The position numbers were made by a program, and so were the translations under genes. From an uncultured Collinsella sp. (GTDB taxonomy: Bacteria; Actinomycetota; Coriobacteriia; Coriobacteriales; Coriobacteriaceae), in assembly GCA_900542165.1 (NCBI GenBank), contig UQMM01000003.1:56511-120510 (forward strand): a stretch of DNA of 64,000 bases. The letters are read 5' to 3'. The notes under the pieces are model-generated. The model searched no databases. It was given only the letters and a program-made list of their open reading frames with translations, and was not told the DNA's origin. Below are positions 49,382-58,712 of the stretch, piece after piece. Every line of letters begins with the position of its first letter. The stretch's first letter is position 1.

Positions 49382-51205
49382 GTGCGCAATCTCAAGATCC
49401 TGTTTTCCTACTTGGGGGAATACCGTCGCGACGCCATGCTCGGCGTGCTCTTTGTGACGGCCGAGACGGCGCTCGAGCTGTTTATCCCGGTTATCATGGC
49501 GAACATCATCGACGTGGGCGTGCCTGCGGGCGACATCAACTACATGCTGCTGCAAGGCGCGTACATGTTGGTATGTGCGGCGTTTTCGCTGGTATTGGGC
49601 TTGGGCTATGCCCGCACATCCGCTCGCGTGGCCTCGGGCTTGGGCGCCAACCTGCGCGAGGCAGAGTATCGCAAGATCCAGACGCTCGCTTTTGGCAACC
49701 TGGACAACTACGATGCCAGCTCGCTCGTCACCCGCATGACCACCGATATTACCGTCATCCAAAATGCCATCGGTAATGGCTTTCGCCCCATGGTGCGCGG
49801 CCCGGTGACGCTCGTTGTCGGCCTTATCTACGCGCTGGCGCTGTCGCGCCCGCTCGCCACGGTCTTTGCGATCATTCTGCCTGTGCTGGCAATCGTGCTG
49901 GGGGTTATCACCTACCGTGTGAGCCCGCTCTACCGTCAGCTCCAGACCTCGATGGACCACCTCAACGGCGTGGTGCAGGAGGACCTCACTGCCGTGCGCG
50001 CCGTCAAAGCATATGTGCGCGCCGAGCACGAGGGGGCCAAGTTCGACACCGTCAATACCGAGCTCGCGCACACGGCGACGAAGACGTTCGGCAATGCCGT
50101 GCTCAACCTGCCGGTGTTTCAGCTGTCGATGTATGTGGCCGCCATCTCGATCCTGTGGATCGGCGGGCGCATGATTATCGCCGGCGAGCTGGGCGTGGGC
50201 TCGCTCACGGGCTTTATGAGCTACGTGCTGCTGATCATGAACTCGCTCATGATGATCTCCAACGTATTTTTGCTGCTTACGCGCGCACTCGCCAGTGTGG
50301 AGCGCATCTCGCACGTCCTCGATGAGCGCTCGCTTATCGAGGCGCCCGCGGCAGACGCGGCTGTGTGCGAAGTTGTCGACGGAAGTGTCGAGTTCCGCGA
50401 TGTGTCGTTTAAGTACCGCGCGAATGCTGCCGAGGACGTGCTCGAGCATATCGACCTTCGCATCGAGCCGGGCTCCACGGTGGGCGTGCTCGGCGGCACG
50501 GGCTCGGGCAAGAGCTCGCTCGTGCAGCTCATCGCGCGCCTGTACGACGCGACCGAGGGCGCCGTGCTCGTGGGCGGGCGCGACGTGCGCGACTACGACC
50601 TGGTCAGCCTGCGTGACGCCGTGGGCATTGTGCTGCAAAAGAACGTGCTGTTTACGGGGACCGTGCGCGAGAACCTGCAGTGGGGCGCGCCCGATGCCAC
50701 CGACGAGGAACTGCTGCGCGCCTGCCGTGCGGCATGCGTGGACGAGTTCCTGGATCGCATCGGCGGGCTCGACGGCGAGTTGGGTCAGGGCGGCGCCGGT
50801 GTTTCGGGCGGGCAGAAGCAGCGCCTGTGCATCGCGCGAACGTTGCTCAAACATCCGCGCGTGCTCATTTTTGATGACTCGACCAGTGCGGTCGATATGG
50901 CGACCGACGCCAAGATCCGCGAGCATATCGCCCAGATTCCCGACACGACGGTGATCATCATCGCCCAGCGCATTGCAAGTGTGATGGATGCCGACCGCAT
51001 CGTGGTGCTGGATGACGGCCGTGTCCACGGCGTGGGCACGCATGAGGAGCTGTTGGCAGGTGACAACATCTACCAGGAGATTTACGCCTCGCAGATGGAG
51101 TTCACGGGTGATGCGAGCGACGACGGTGATGCCGACGACGCGAACGATCCGTTTTCCTCCGTCGCATACGGATCATCCCTGGAAGGGGGTGAGCGCCATG
51201 CCTAA
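49382..51205 (+). CDS. ABC exporter half-transporter with degenerate ATP site
   Basis: A 607-residue fused membrane/ATPase subunit: six membrane segments (about residues 15-310) followed by a nucleotide-binding domain with Walker A GGTGSGKSS, signature VSGGQKQR and Walker B VLIFDDST. The catalytic Glu after Walker B is Asp, and the H-loop His is Gln (IIAQRIAS). These changes mark the degenerate partner of heterodimeric exporters such as TM287/288 or BmrCD. The start is GTG at 49382 after GATGGGGGATG. It overlaps the next gene by 8 bp. The substrate is unknown; a drug or peptide is usual. Confidence 0.9.
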   Translation: MRNLKILFSYLGEYRRDAMLGVLFVTAETALELFIPVIMANIIDVGVPAGDINYMLLQGAYMLVCAAFSLVLGLGYARTSARVASGLGANLREAEYRKIQTLAFGNLDNYDASSLVTRMTTDITVIQNAIGNGFRPMVRGPVTLVVGLIYALALSRPLATVFAIILPVLAIVLGVITYRVSPLYRQLQTSMDHLNGVVQEDLTAVRAVKAYVRAEHEGAKFDTVNTELAHTATKTFGNAVLNLPVFQLSMYVAAISILWIGGRMIIAGELGVGSLTGFMSYVLLIMNSLMMISNVFLLLTRALASVERISHVLDERSLIEAPAADAAVCEVVDGSVEFRDVSFKYRANAAEDVLEHIDLRIEPGSTVGVLGGTGSGKSSLVQLIARLYDATEGAVLVGGRDVRDYDLVSLRDAVGIVLQKNVLFTGTVRENLQWGAPDATDEELLRACRAACVDEFLDRIGGLDGELGQGGAGVSGGQKQRLCIARTLLKHPRVLIFDDSTSAVDMATDAKIREHIAQIPDTTVIIIAQRIASVMDADRIVVLDDGRVHGVGTHEELLAGDNIYQEIYASQMEFTGDASDDGDADDANDPFSSVAYGSSLEGGERHA

Positions 51206-53096
51206 GACTTCCGCTCAGGCTCGTCCGGCCAATCTGCGTCGAACGCTCCGCCGTTTGCTCAGCTACATGGGACATGCCAAGTTCTCGCTGCTGGCGGTTG
51301 GTGTGCTGGCCTCCGTCGCCGCCATCGCGAGTCTTGCCGGCACCTATATGGTGCGCCCCATCGTCAACGGCCTAGCCGCGGGTGGCGAGGACCTGCTTAC
51401 CAAGCAGGTCCTCTTTACGGCCGTCATCTACGCCGCGGGCGTGCTCTCGGCCTTGGGTTACTCGCAGATCATGGTGCGTGCGGCCCAGCGCGTGGTGTCC
51501 GATATTCGCCGCGACCTGTTCGCGCACATCCAGACGCTGCCGCTCAGTTACTTCGACAGTACGCGCTCGGGCGACATCATGAGTTTCTTCACCAACGACG
51601 TCGATACGGTCTCCGAGGCGCTCAACAACAGCTTTGCCAACGTGATTCAGGCGACCATTCAGGTGATCGGCACCACAGCCATGCTCATCATCCTTAACTG
51701 GCAGCTCACGATTATCACGCTCGCGTGCGATGTTGCCATTGTGCTGTACGCGCGCTACTCGGGTGCCCGCTCCAAGCGCTTTTTTGCCGCCCAGCAGGCA
51801 TCGCTCGGCGACTTGGACGGATACGTCGAGGAGATGGCCTCGGGCCAAAAGGTCATTAAGGTCTTTAACCACGAGCAGGCCAATGTTGCCGGTTTTGACA
51901 CGCGCAACCAGGAGCTGCGCCGTACCGGTGGCGCCGCACAGGCCTACGCCAACTCGATGGTGCCCATGACCGTGGTGATTGGCTACGTCAACTACGCCAT
52001 CGTTGCCGTGGCGGGCGGCATGCTCTGCATCAAGGGACTTGCCGACGTGGGTGCACTCGCGAGCTACCTGGTCTTTGTGCGCCAGGCGGCCATGCCCATC
52101 AACCAGTTCACGCAGCTGGGCAACTTCTTGCTCAATGCGCTGGCCGGTGCCGAGCGCCTGTTTGCCGCGATGGACCTTAAGCCCGAGGTGGACGAGGGCC
52201 GCGTGGAGCTGGTGCAGACGGGCGACGCGGCGTGGGCGTGGAAGATTCCCGAGGGCCAGGGTGTGGGCACGTATGGACATCTGCACGATGTGGCCTCAGT
52301 CGATGACGCGGGCCGTGCGGTGGCGGCCGACGGTACCGAGCTTGTCACCGGTCTGGTCCCGCTCGCCGGCGACGTGCGCTTCCATGCCGTGGACTTTTCT
52401 TACGTGCCGGGCACGCGCGTGCTCACGGACCTCAACCTGTTCGCCAAGCCGGGACAGAAGATCGCCTTTGTTGGCTCGACGGGCGCCGGAAAGACGACCA
52501 TCACCAACCTCATCAACCGCTTCTACGAGGTCGATGACGGCGAGATCACGTACGACGGCATCGACGTCAAGCACATTGCCAAGGCCAGCCTGCGCGGGTC
52601 GCTCGGCATTGTGCTACAGGATACGCACCTGTTTAGCGGCACCATTGCGCAGAACATCCGCTTTGGCAAGCTCGACGCGACTGACGAGGAGGTGCGTGCC
52701 GCCGCTGAAGCCGCCTGCGCCGACTCGTTTATCCGCCGCCTGCCGCAAGGCTACGACACGCCGGTCACGGCCGATGGCGCCAACTTGTCTCAGGGCCAGC
52801 GCCAGCTGCTCGCCATCGCGCGCGTGGCCGTGGTCGACCCGCCGGTGCTCATCTTGGACGAGGCCACGAGCTCCATCGACACGCGCACCGAAAAGCTCAT
52901 CGAGCGCGGCATGGACCGTATCATGCGCGGACGCACCACGTTTATGATTGCGCACCGCCTGTCCACCGTCCGCGACGCCGACGCCATCATGGTCCTCGAA
53001 CACGGCCGCATCATCGAGCGTGGCACCCACGAGGAGCTCCTCGCCCAGCACGGAGAGTACTGGCAGCTGGCACACGGATTGAAAGAGCTGGATTAA
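51198..53096 (+). CDS. ABC exporter half-transporter with consensus ATP site
   Basis: A 632-residue fused membrane/ATPase subunit, the partner of the preceding gene. Six membrane segments are followed by a linker of about 60 polar residues (from VDEGRVELVQTGD to LAGDVRF), longer than usual. The nucleotide-binding domain has Walker A GSTGAGKTT, signature LSQGQRQL, Walker B LILDEATS with the catalytic Glu, and the H-loop MIAHRLST. The signature has Gln in place of the second Gly. The start at 51198 has AAGGGGGTGAG upstream and overlaps the first subunit's stop, so the pair is made in equal amounts. Confidence 0.93.
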   Translation: MPKTSAQARPANLRRTLRRLLSYMGHAKFSLLAVGVLASVAAIASLAGTYMVRPIVNGLAAGGEDLLTKQVLFTAVIYAAGVLSALGYSQIMVRAAQRVVSDIRRDLFAHIQTLPLSYFDSTRSGDIMSFFTNDVDTVSEALNNSFANVIQATIQVIGTTAMLIILNWQLTIITLACDVAIVLYARYSGARSKRFFAAQQASLGDLDGYVEEMASGQKVIKVFNHEQANVAGFDTRNQELRRTGGAAQAYANSMVPMTVVIGYVNYAIVAVAGGMLCIKGLADVGALASYLVFVRQAAMPINQFTQLGNFLLNALAGAERLFAAMDLKPEVDEGRVELVQTGDAAWAWKIPEGQGVGTYGHLHDVASVDDAGRAVAADGTELVTGLVPLAGDVRFHAVDFSYVPGTRVLTDLNLFAKPGQKIAFVGSTGAGKTTITNLINRFYEVDDGEITYDGIDVKHIAKASLRGSLGIVLQDTHLFSGTIAQNIRFGKLDATDEEVRAAAEAACADSFIRRLPQGYDTPVTADGANLSQGQRQLLAIARVAVVDPPVLILDEATSSIDTRTEKLIERGMDRIMRGRTTFMIAHRLSTVRDADAIMVLEHGRIIERGTHEELLAQHGEYWQLAHGLKELD

Positions 53097-53145
53097 CCCG
53101 TTGGAGTGCGGCTTGCTCTGGCCCTCCGACCTCTCACCTCGCCCC

Positions 53146-53210
53146 AAACCGTCCCAATAATCGATGTTTTTCTCGATATTGAAGAAAAGCATCGATTTTT
53201 GGGACGGTTT
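53146..53210. repeat. 65-bp palindromic repeat, left copy, flanking the nuclease-like gene
   Basis: AAACCGTCCCA and TGGGACGGTTT are the ends; ATCGATG and CATCGAT form an inner stem. It matches 54386-54450 at 63 of 65 positions in the same orientation. TTT follows, so it may also end the ABC operon. Confidence 0.85.
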
Positions 53211-53309
53211 TTCTGTCGCTCGTACGGGTGGAATGCTTTCTTGTACGTGGAAGTGTGCGAATCCGTGAGCAGGGGAATAAGGTTGGTTATCCGACCCATT
53301 GGAGAGCTC

Positions 53310-54347
53310 ATGGACTTGCCGATCGTCCTGTCCCATAAGACTGCCTGGCTGTACCACAACGTGGCGCGCCCGTCCGAGCCGCTCTCGCGAGCAAGCAGCC
53401 TATACGATGAGGACTCGCTTGCTAACGAGGCGGAGCCGACTGCGAGCCTCCCCAAATTGGGGCTCGATGCCAAGGGATTGAGGATATCTGCAGCGGTCGA
53501 GATTGTCGCCGACTATCTGGTCTCACTTGGTATTCCTCAAGAGGAACTCGACCGTATTGATACGCTGGTTAGCTTCGATTTTGAACGCTCTCGGCCGGCG
53601 GGTCTCCGACGCCATGTGTTTGGGGCGCCCATACCTTCGGATCATCTTATCGAGGTGGCAGAGGGTCTTCTGGTGGTTGATGAGGCCATGTGCTTTGTCC
53701 AGGCGGGCTCGTGGATGAGCGAGCTCGAGCAGCTTGAGTACGGATTTGAAGTGTGTGCTCGGTATCACCTTAACCATCTGTCGAGCGATGATTATGTCGA
53801 GGCCTCGCAGCGATATGCCGTCGCCGACCTGCGTGCTTTTTGCGAGCAGAATCCTTCGCGTCGAGGCGTGAAACGCGCGGCCTCGTTGCTCAAGCGTGTA
53901 AAGGACGCTGCCCGTTCGCCCATGGAGACGGCCACCGCAATCATGGTCGTAGCAAAACGTTCCCAGGGAGGGCTGGGATACGCCAAAATCGAGCTCAACC
54001 ATCGGGTCGATGTTCCCAACGAGTTCAAGTATCTTGCAAAGGCCGGGTATTTCGAGATCGACGTATATGCGCCTGCAAGCGGTACGGGGATTGAATACAA
54101 CGGCTCGGACCATCTTGATAAACAGCGCAGCGCGTCGGATGCGGAGCGTATGACCGTGCTGAGCGCACTGGGCTTTAGGATGATCGTTCTCACCGGGACT
54201 CAGTTTGCCCATCAGCTGCAATTGCACCGGGCGATGAACGCCATCGCGCTCGCTATGGGTCTCAAGTGCGACCGAAGCGAGGTGTTCCAGAAACGTCAGA
54301 ACGACCTGCGAGAATTCGTGATTCGCAACTGGAATGGTGGCTTCTAG
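53310..54347 (+). CDS. Hypothetical protein with DUF559/Vsr-like endonuclease fold at the C-terminus
   Basis: A 345-residue protein. The last 100 residues (FEIDVYAPASGTG-IEYNGSDHL, then ERMTVLSALGFRMIVLTGTQF) carry an ExD...IEYNGxxH pattern and the following D/E-R-x-x-x-L-x-x-x-G-F signature of the DUF559/Vsr-like PD-(D/E)xK group. The N-terminal part resembles nothing I can name with confidence; its position before such a domain recalls AbiEi-type proteins. The start at 53310 has TTGGAGAG upstream; the open frame before it runs through the repeat. The gene sits between two nearly identical 65-bp palindromes. A defence or toxin role is a guess. Confidence 0.6.
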   Translation: MDLPIVLSHKTAWLYHNVARPSEPLSRASSLYDEDSLANEAEPTASLPKLGLDAKGLRISAAVEIVADYLVSLGIPQEELDRIDTLVSFDFERSRPAGLRRHVFGAPIPSDHLIEVAEGLLVVDEAMCFVQAGSWMSELEQLEYGFEVCARYHLNHLSSDDYVEASQRYAVADLRAFCEQNPSRRGVKRAASLLKRVKDAARSPMETATAIMVVAKRSQGGLGYAKIELNHRVDVPNEFKYLAKAGYFEIDVYAPASGTGIEYNGSDHLDKQRSASDAERMTVLSALGFRMIVLTGTQFAHQLQLHRAMNAIALAMGLKCDRSEVFQKRQNDLREFVIRNWNGGF

Positions 54348-54385
54348 GGGCGTTCTGACCCTTCTGCGGGACATTGTGAGCAGGC

Positions 54386-54450
54386 AAACCGTCCCAATAA
54401 TCGATGCTTTTCTCGATATTGAAGAAAATCATCGATTTTTGGGACGGTTT
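54386..54450. repeat. 65-bp palindromic repeat, right copy, flanking the nuclease-like gene
   Basis: The same unit as 53146-53210, with two base differences, 38 bp after the nuclease-like gene. A looser relative (AAACCATCACAACATTCGA) is at 58489-58553. Confidence 0.85.
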
Positions 54451-54582
54451 GGATGTTGAGGATGGGCTTGGGAAGTACATCTTGCTCGAAGTGACCTGTC
54501 CTGTCGTACGGGTGTCGGCATGATTCTCTCGTGGGGTATTATGTTTTCCGAAGAATAAAACGCCGCGCGAGGGGAGGGCTGC

Positions 54583-55638
54583 GTGGACGGGCTCGTGCAA
54601 CATGATGGCTTTGGCCGCGATATCAACTACCTGCGCATTGCCGTTACCGACAAGTGCAATTTCCGCTGCATCTATTGCATGCCGGCCGACGGCGTGGCGC
54701 CCCGTGCGCACGACGAGCTGCTCAGCGCCGAGGAAATCGCCCGCTTTGTGCGCTTGGTGGCGGGAGAGGGCATTCACCGCGTGCGCCTGACGGGTGGCGA
54801 GCCGCTGGTAAGCCGCCGTATCATCCCGCTCATTCGCGACATCCGTGCGATTCCGCAGATCGAGGATATCTCGCTCACCACCAATGGCGCCCTGCTGCCC
54901 AACCTGGCGCCGCAGCTCAAAGGCGCTGGGCTTAACCGCGTCAACATTTCGCTTGACACACTCGACCCTACGCTCTTTGGAAAGATCACGCGTCTGGGCC
55001 GACTCGAGCAGACCATGGCCGGCATCGACGCAGCGCTGGCTTGGGGCTTTGAGCCCGTTAAGGTCAACTGCGTTGTGGTGCGCCGGCTCAACCAGGATGT
55101 GGCGGCCCTTGCACGACTGACCGTCGACCGCCCTATCCATCTGCGCTTTATCGAATACATGCCCATTGGCGACGAACATACGAGCTCGCATTGCGCTGTG
55201 GACCCGCATGCGCCCGCGCTCAATCCCGAGCTGTGGGACGCGAGCGATACCGTGCCGAGCGACGAGCTGCGGGCGCGCATCAATGCCGGGGCCACCGCGG
55301 TGGGACTGGGCGAGCTCGAGCCGCTCGACATCAACGACGCTCCTGCCGGCGCGGGCCCTGCGCGCTATTGGCACTTTCCGGGCGCGGCGGGAACGGTCGG
55401 CTTCATTAGTGCCATGTCCAATCATTTTTGCGCGAGCTGCAACCGTTTGCGCCTAACGGCCGATGGCAACGTGCGTCCGTGCCTGTTCAGCGATGCCGAG
55501 TATTCGGTGCGTGAGGCGCTGCGCCGTGGTGATGATATGCAGGTACTTTCGATTTGGCGCGATGCCGTCGCCCACAAACCGCAGGAACACGCGATAATTG
55601 AGGGCACGCAACGATTTATGTCCCAAATCGGAGGATGA
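54583..55638 (+). CDS. moaA: GTP 3',8-cyclase MoaA (molybdenum cofactor biosynthesis)
   Basis: A 351-residue radical SAM enzyme. The N-terminal cluster motif CNFRCIYCMP, the SAM-binding LTGGEPLV, the C-terminal second cluster motif CASCNRLRLTADGNVRPCLF and the essential terminal Gly-Gly (SQIGG) are all present. It converts GTP to 3',8-cyclo-GTP, the first step of molybdopterin synthesis. The start is GTG at 54583 with GAGGGGAGGG upstream. The moaC-mobB gene begins 5 bp after the stop, so the two steps are co-expressed. Confidence 0.95.
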   Translation: MDGLVQHDGFGRDINYLRIAVTDKCNFRCIYCMPADGVAPRAHDELLSAEEIARFVRLVAGEGIHRVRLTGGEPLVSRRIIPLIRDIRAIPQIEDISLTTNGALLPNLAPQLKGAGLNRVNISLDTLDPTLFGKITRLGRLEQTMAGIDAALAWGFEPVKVNCVVVRRLNQDVAALARLTVDRPIHLRFIEYMPIGDEHTSSHCAVDPHAPALNPELWDASDTVPSDELRARINAGATAVGLGELEPLDINDAPAGAGPARYWHFPGAAGTVGFISAMSNHFCASCNRLRLTADGNVRPCLFSDAEYSVREALRRGDDMQVLSIWRDAVAHKPQEHAIIEGTQRFMSQIGG

Positions 55639-55642
55639 TCAT

Positions 55643-56941
55643 ATGGCCAAGAGCAGGTACGCCGATGCCACCAAGGCCGCTCGCAGGGCCGCGATGTCTG
55701 CCCATGCGGCCGCGGTGAATGCCGACAACGTCGACGCGTCCGCGCAGCCGACTGCCAGTGCTGCCATCAAGTCCGCCCGTGACGCCCGTCGCGACGAGCT
55801 GACGCACGTGGACGCTAAGGGCGAGGTACGCATGGTCGACGTGTCCGACAAGGCCGAGACCCATCGCATCGCCATCGCCGAGGGCACCATCCTCATGCAT
55901 CCCGAGACGCAGGCCATGGTGCTGCAGGACCGCGCCAAAAAGGGCGATGTGCTTGCCTGCGCACGCGTGGCGGGCATTATGGCCATCAAGCGCACGAGCG
56001 ACATCATTCCCATGTGCCATCCGTTGCTCATTACCAAGAGCAAGTGCGACATTGCGCCCATCGCTCCGGCGGGGACGCCGGCCGAGGACGTGCCCGAGGG
56101 CTGGGCACCGGCGCGCGCGGACGGGCAGGTTGGCTTTCACGTACTGGTTACGGCCGGCGTGACGGGCAAGACGGGTATTGAGATGGAGGCGTTGACCGGC
56201 GCGAGCGCTGCATGTCTTACGATCTATGACATGTGCAAGGCGGTCGATCGCGGCATGGAGATCGTCGACGTGCGCCTGCTGCACAAGGAGGGCGGCCGCT
56301 CGGGCGTGTGGGATCGTGCAGAGCGTCAGGCCGCTGCTGTTGAGGCCGTGGGAGCCGCGGGTGACGCACCCGCGAGCGCATCCGTCGCCGTCGCGCCCGC
56401 AGTTCCGGCCCCGGCCGTCCCCGCGATCGCGTTTATCGGCTACCAAAACTCGGGCAAGACCACGCTCGTCGAGAAGGTTATCGCCGAGCTCACCCGCCGC
56501 GGCCTGCGCGTGGGTTCGCTCAAGCATCATGGGCATCACGGATTTGATATCGACGTGCCCGCTAAGGACACCTGGCGCCATCACCAGGCCGGATCCAAAC
56601 ACGTGGGCCTTATCTGCGCCACGCGCTGGGCGGAGTACGCCGACACGCGCGAGGAGGACGAGATGCCCGCGCGCGAGCTGCTGTCGCGTTACAACGATGT
56701 CGACGTGGTGATCATCGAGGGCTACAAGACCGAGGGCTTCGACAACATCGTGGTCGCGCGCTCCGGCGTCGACCGTCTGCGCGGTAAGAGCTCGCTCGAC
56801 TTGGTCGATGGCCACACGCTGGCCCTTGCCTGCAACGAGGCCCTGGCGCGTCAGGCATTCGACGCCGGCTTTGCGACCCGAGCCATCAACATCAACGACG
56901 CCCGAGCCATCTGTGATTTGATTCAAGACTATCTCGCCTAA
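55643..56941 (+). CDS. moaC: Fusion of cyclic pyranopterin monophosphate synthase MoaC and MobB
   Basis: A 432-residue fusion. After a 50-residue Ala-rich leader, residues about 50-225 are MoaC (THVDAKGEVRMVDVSDK, MAIKRTSDIIPMCHPL, GKTGIEMEALTGASAACLTIYDMCKA). An Ala/Pro-rich linker leads to MobB (about 260-432: AFIGYQNSGKTTLVEKVI with a P-loop, SLKHHGHHGFDID, VVIIEGYKTEGF). MoaC makes cPMP from the MoaA product; MobB is a GTP-binding protein that assists guanylation of the cofactor. A small insert (PAGTPAEDVPEGWAPARADG) interrupts MoaC. The start at 55643 has CGGAGGA 7 bp upstream. Joining a first and a last step in one chain is unusual. Confidence 0.92.
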   Translation: MAKSRYADATKAARRAAMSAHAAAVNADNVDASAQPTASAAIKSARDARRDELTHVDAKGEVRMVDVSDKAETHRIAIAEGTILMHPETQAMVLQDRAKKGDVLACARVAGIMAIKRTSDIIPMCHPLLITKSKCDIAPIAPAGTPAEDVPEGWAPARADGQVGFHVLVTAGVTGKTGIEMEALTGASAACLTIYDMCKAVDRGMEIVDVRLLHKEGGRSGVWDRAERQAAAVEAVGAAGDAPASASVAVAPAVPAPAVPAIAFIGYQNSGKTTLVEKVIAELTRRGLRVGSLKHHGHHGFDIDVPAKDTWRHHQAGSKHVGLICATRWAEYADTREEDEMPARELLSRYNDVDVVIIEGYKTEGFDNIVVARSGVDRLRGKSSLDLVDGHTLALACNEALARQAFDAGFATRAININDARAICDLIQDYLA

Positions 56942-56978
56942 AACCTGCCAAAAGGGGACAGGTTTATTTTGGCAGGTT
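56942..56978. repeat. Small palindromic repeat, copy 2 of the CCAAAATAAACC family
   Basis: AACCTGCCAAAA pairs perfectly with TTTTGGCAGGTT. The inner 25 bases are the reverse complement of 7302-7326 with one difference. It starts directly after the moaC-mobB stop. Confidence 0.7.
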
Positions 56979-56999
56979 CTATCTGTGCAAACGTCACTT

Positions 57000-57038
57000 C
57001 CACCACAAAGGGGCCAGGCACCTTTGTGGTGGTTTTTT
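57000..57038 (+). terminator. Palindromic repeat CCACCACAAAGG, copy with T-tract (terminator)
   Basis: CCACCACAAAGG and CCTTTGTGGTGG are perfect 12-bp arms around GGCCAGGCA, followed by TTTTTT. It probably ends the moa transcript. Close copies are at 58586-58618 and 59548-59580. Confidence 0.8.
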
Positions 57039-57207
57039 GCTTTGGTGGATGTGTGGGACATGCCTTACAATCTACCAAGTAGTTCATGACGGGCGAAAAA
57101 CGGAGAGAAGGGTCCTGATGCGTCCTTAATGTTTCATGCGGATAGATTGATTTGACAGACGGTGGCGAATGCCCACCGCCCGTATTCGTATGAAACAAGG
57201 AGTCTCC

Positions 57208-58488
57208 ATGCTCGCCTCCCTTTTCTCAAAGCCTCAATCATCGCTGTCCGCGCAGGCCAAGCGCCTGGTGGCGATGCGCTTTCTCATCTACACCGGTTTT
57301 CAGACCAGCTACTTTATCGGCGTCATCGGAACGCTCACCTATGCGGACGGCGCTTCGGTCGTCGCGACATCGCTGGCCGTCCTCTTTATGAACGTCTTCG
57401 TGATCCTGGGATCCTTTGCGGGCGGCGCGGTGCTCGACGCTTGGGGCCCGCGACGCCATTTCTTGCTGAGCGTCGTCGGCGCGTTGGCAACCGGCGCGGC
57501 GATCCTCGTTTTTGGCAGCGCGATCGGCATCGTCCTGCTCGGCGCGGTGCTCCTGGGCTTCGTGATGGGGTTCGCCCAGCCCATCGCTACATCCTATCCG
57601 GCGTATCTCACCGACGATCCTGCCGAGCTCAAAGACATCAACTCCGCCATCGCCATGTTTTCAAACGTGAGTATCATCGTCGGACCCACGCTGGGCGGCT
57701 TTGTCGCGGCGGCTGCATCGTCACGCGCGGTGTTCGTGCTCATGATGCTCTTTAGCGTACTGGCGCTCGTCGCCGGTTGGGGCTTTAGGCCGCAGACCGG
57801 CTATGTCGCCGGGCGTGCGGATGCCGATTTGGCAGAGGAAGGGGAGCGTGCGGGACAAAGCTCCAACCCCAGCACGTTCGCCCGCGCCACCTTCGCAGCT
57901 AGCATCAAGACAGTCTTCGCCAACAGCGTCCTCGCGCTACTGTTCTGCATTATCTTTCTTTCGAACTTTGGCTATGGCGCCTTTGATCCGCTGGAGTCGT
58001 TCTTCTACCGCGATGTCCTGCACGTCGGTGTTGAGTGGATGGGCTGGCTCTCGTCGGCCAGCGGCGTGGGCGCGGTGCTGGGCGCCGTCCTCGCGCTCCG
58101 CTTGCCACCGCACCTGGTCAACCTTAAAACGCTGCTTGTGGCGCTTATGTCCGTGGGCCTGGGAAGTTTGCTCTATGTGGGAACACCGTACGTGAGCGTG
58201 GCCCTTGTCGGCCAGATTGTACTGGGCATAGCTTGGGGCGTCGTCAACCCGCTCCACAACACGATCGTGCAAACGACGGCCCCGCTCGAGCAGCTCGGTC
58301 GCGTCAACTCGGTCATGGGTTTTGGCAACATGTTCGCCGGCGTGGCGCCGCTGGCGATTGCCCCGTGGCTGGCGGCGACATTTGGCGTGCAGCAGACGCT
58401 CGTGGGGGCGGGCATGGTCGTGACGGCGGTTCCCGCGGCGCTGCTGCTGTTTGGCCGCCGGCATTTCGATCGGTCTGCAAAGCAGTAA
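57208..58488 (+). CDS. MFS transporter
   Basis: A 426-residue major facilitator protein with about 12 membrane segments. GGAVLDAWGPRRHFLLSVVGAL holds the conserved loop between helices 2 and 3 (D-x-x-G-x-R-R), and a polar central loop (GRADADLAEEGERAGQSSNPST) separates the halves. It resembles the large Bcr/enterobactin-exporter-like set of bacterial MFS proteins, and the substrate is unknown. The start at 57208 has ACAAGGAG 5 bp upstream; earlier in-frame ATGs are before that site. It stands alone between terminator repeats. Confidence 0.85.
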   Translation: MLASLFSKPQSSLSAQAKRLVAMRFLIYTGFQTSYFIGVIGTLTYADGASVVATSLAVLFMNVFVILGSFAGGAVLDAWGPRRHFLLSVVGALATGAAILVFGSAIGIVLLGAVLLGFVMGFAQPIATSYPAYLTDDPAELKDINSAIAMFSNVSIIVGPTLGGFVAAAASSRAVFVLMMLFSVLALVAGWGFRPQTGYVAGRADADLAEEGERAGQSSNPSTFARATFAASIKTVFANSVLALLFCIIFLSNFGYGAFDPLESFFYRDVLHVGVEWMGWLSSASGVGAVLGAVLALRLPPHLVNLKTLLVALMSVGLGSLLYVGTPYVSVALVGQIVLGIAWGVVNPLHNTIVQTTAPLEQLGRVNSVMGFGNMFAGVAPLAIAPWLAATFGVQQTLVGAGMVVTAVPAALLLFGRRHFDRSAKQ

Positions 58489-58553
58489 AAACCATCACAA
58501 CATTCGATGAAAATCGCGGTTTTGCCGAAAAACGTCGAATGTTGTGATGGTTT
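58489..58553 (+). repeat. 65-bp palindrome after the MFS gene
   Basis: AAACCATCACAACATTCGA (58489-58507) is perfectly complementary to 58535-58553. The layout (AAACC outer ends, 65 bp) is like the repeats around the nuclease-like gene, but the arm sequence differs. Confidence 0.75.
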
Positions 58554-58585
58554 GCGCCCCGGGCCAGGCCATCCTGCGAGTCCGG

Positions 58586-58622
58586 CCACCACAAAGGGGC
58601 CAGACACCTTTGTGGTGGTTTT
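58586..58622 (+). repeat. Palindromic repeat CCACCACAAAGG, copy 2, with T-tract
   Basis: Perfect 12-bp arms (58586-58597, 58607-58618) followed by TTTTT. It differs from the 57000 copy only in the loop. Confidence 0.8.
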
Positions 58623-58712
58623 TGCTTTGACGGGCCGCGCCCGCGCCTTGGTATACCATGTACGCCGTTCACGAATACACCCCACACCGCCGCACAACCC
58701 AGAAAGGCCCCC

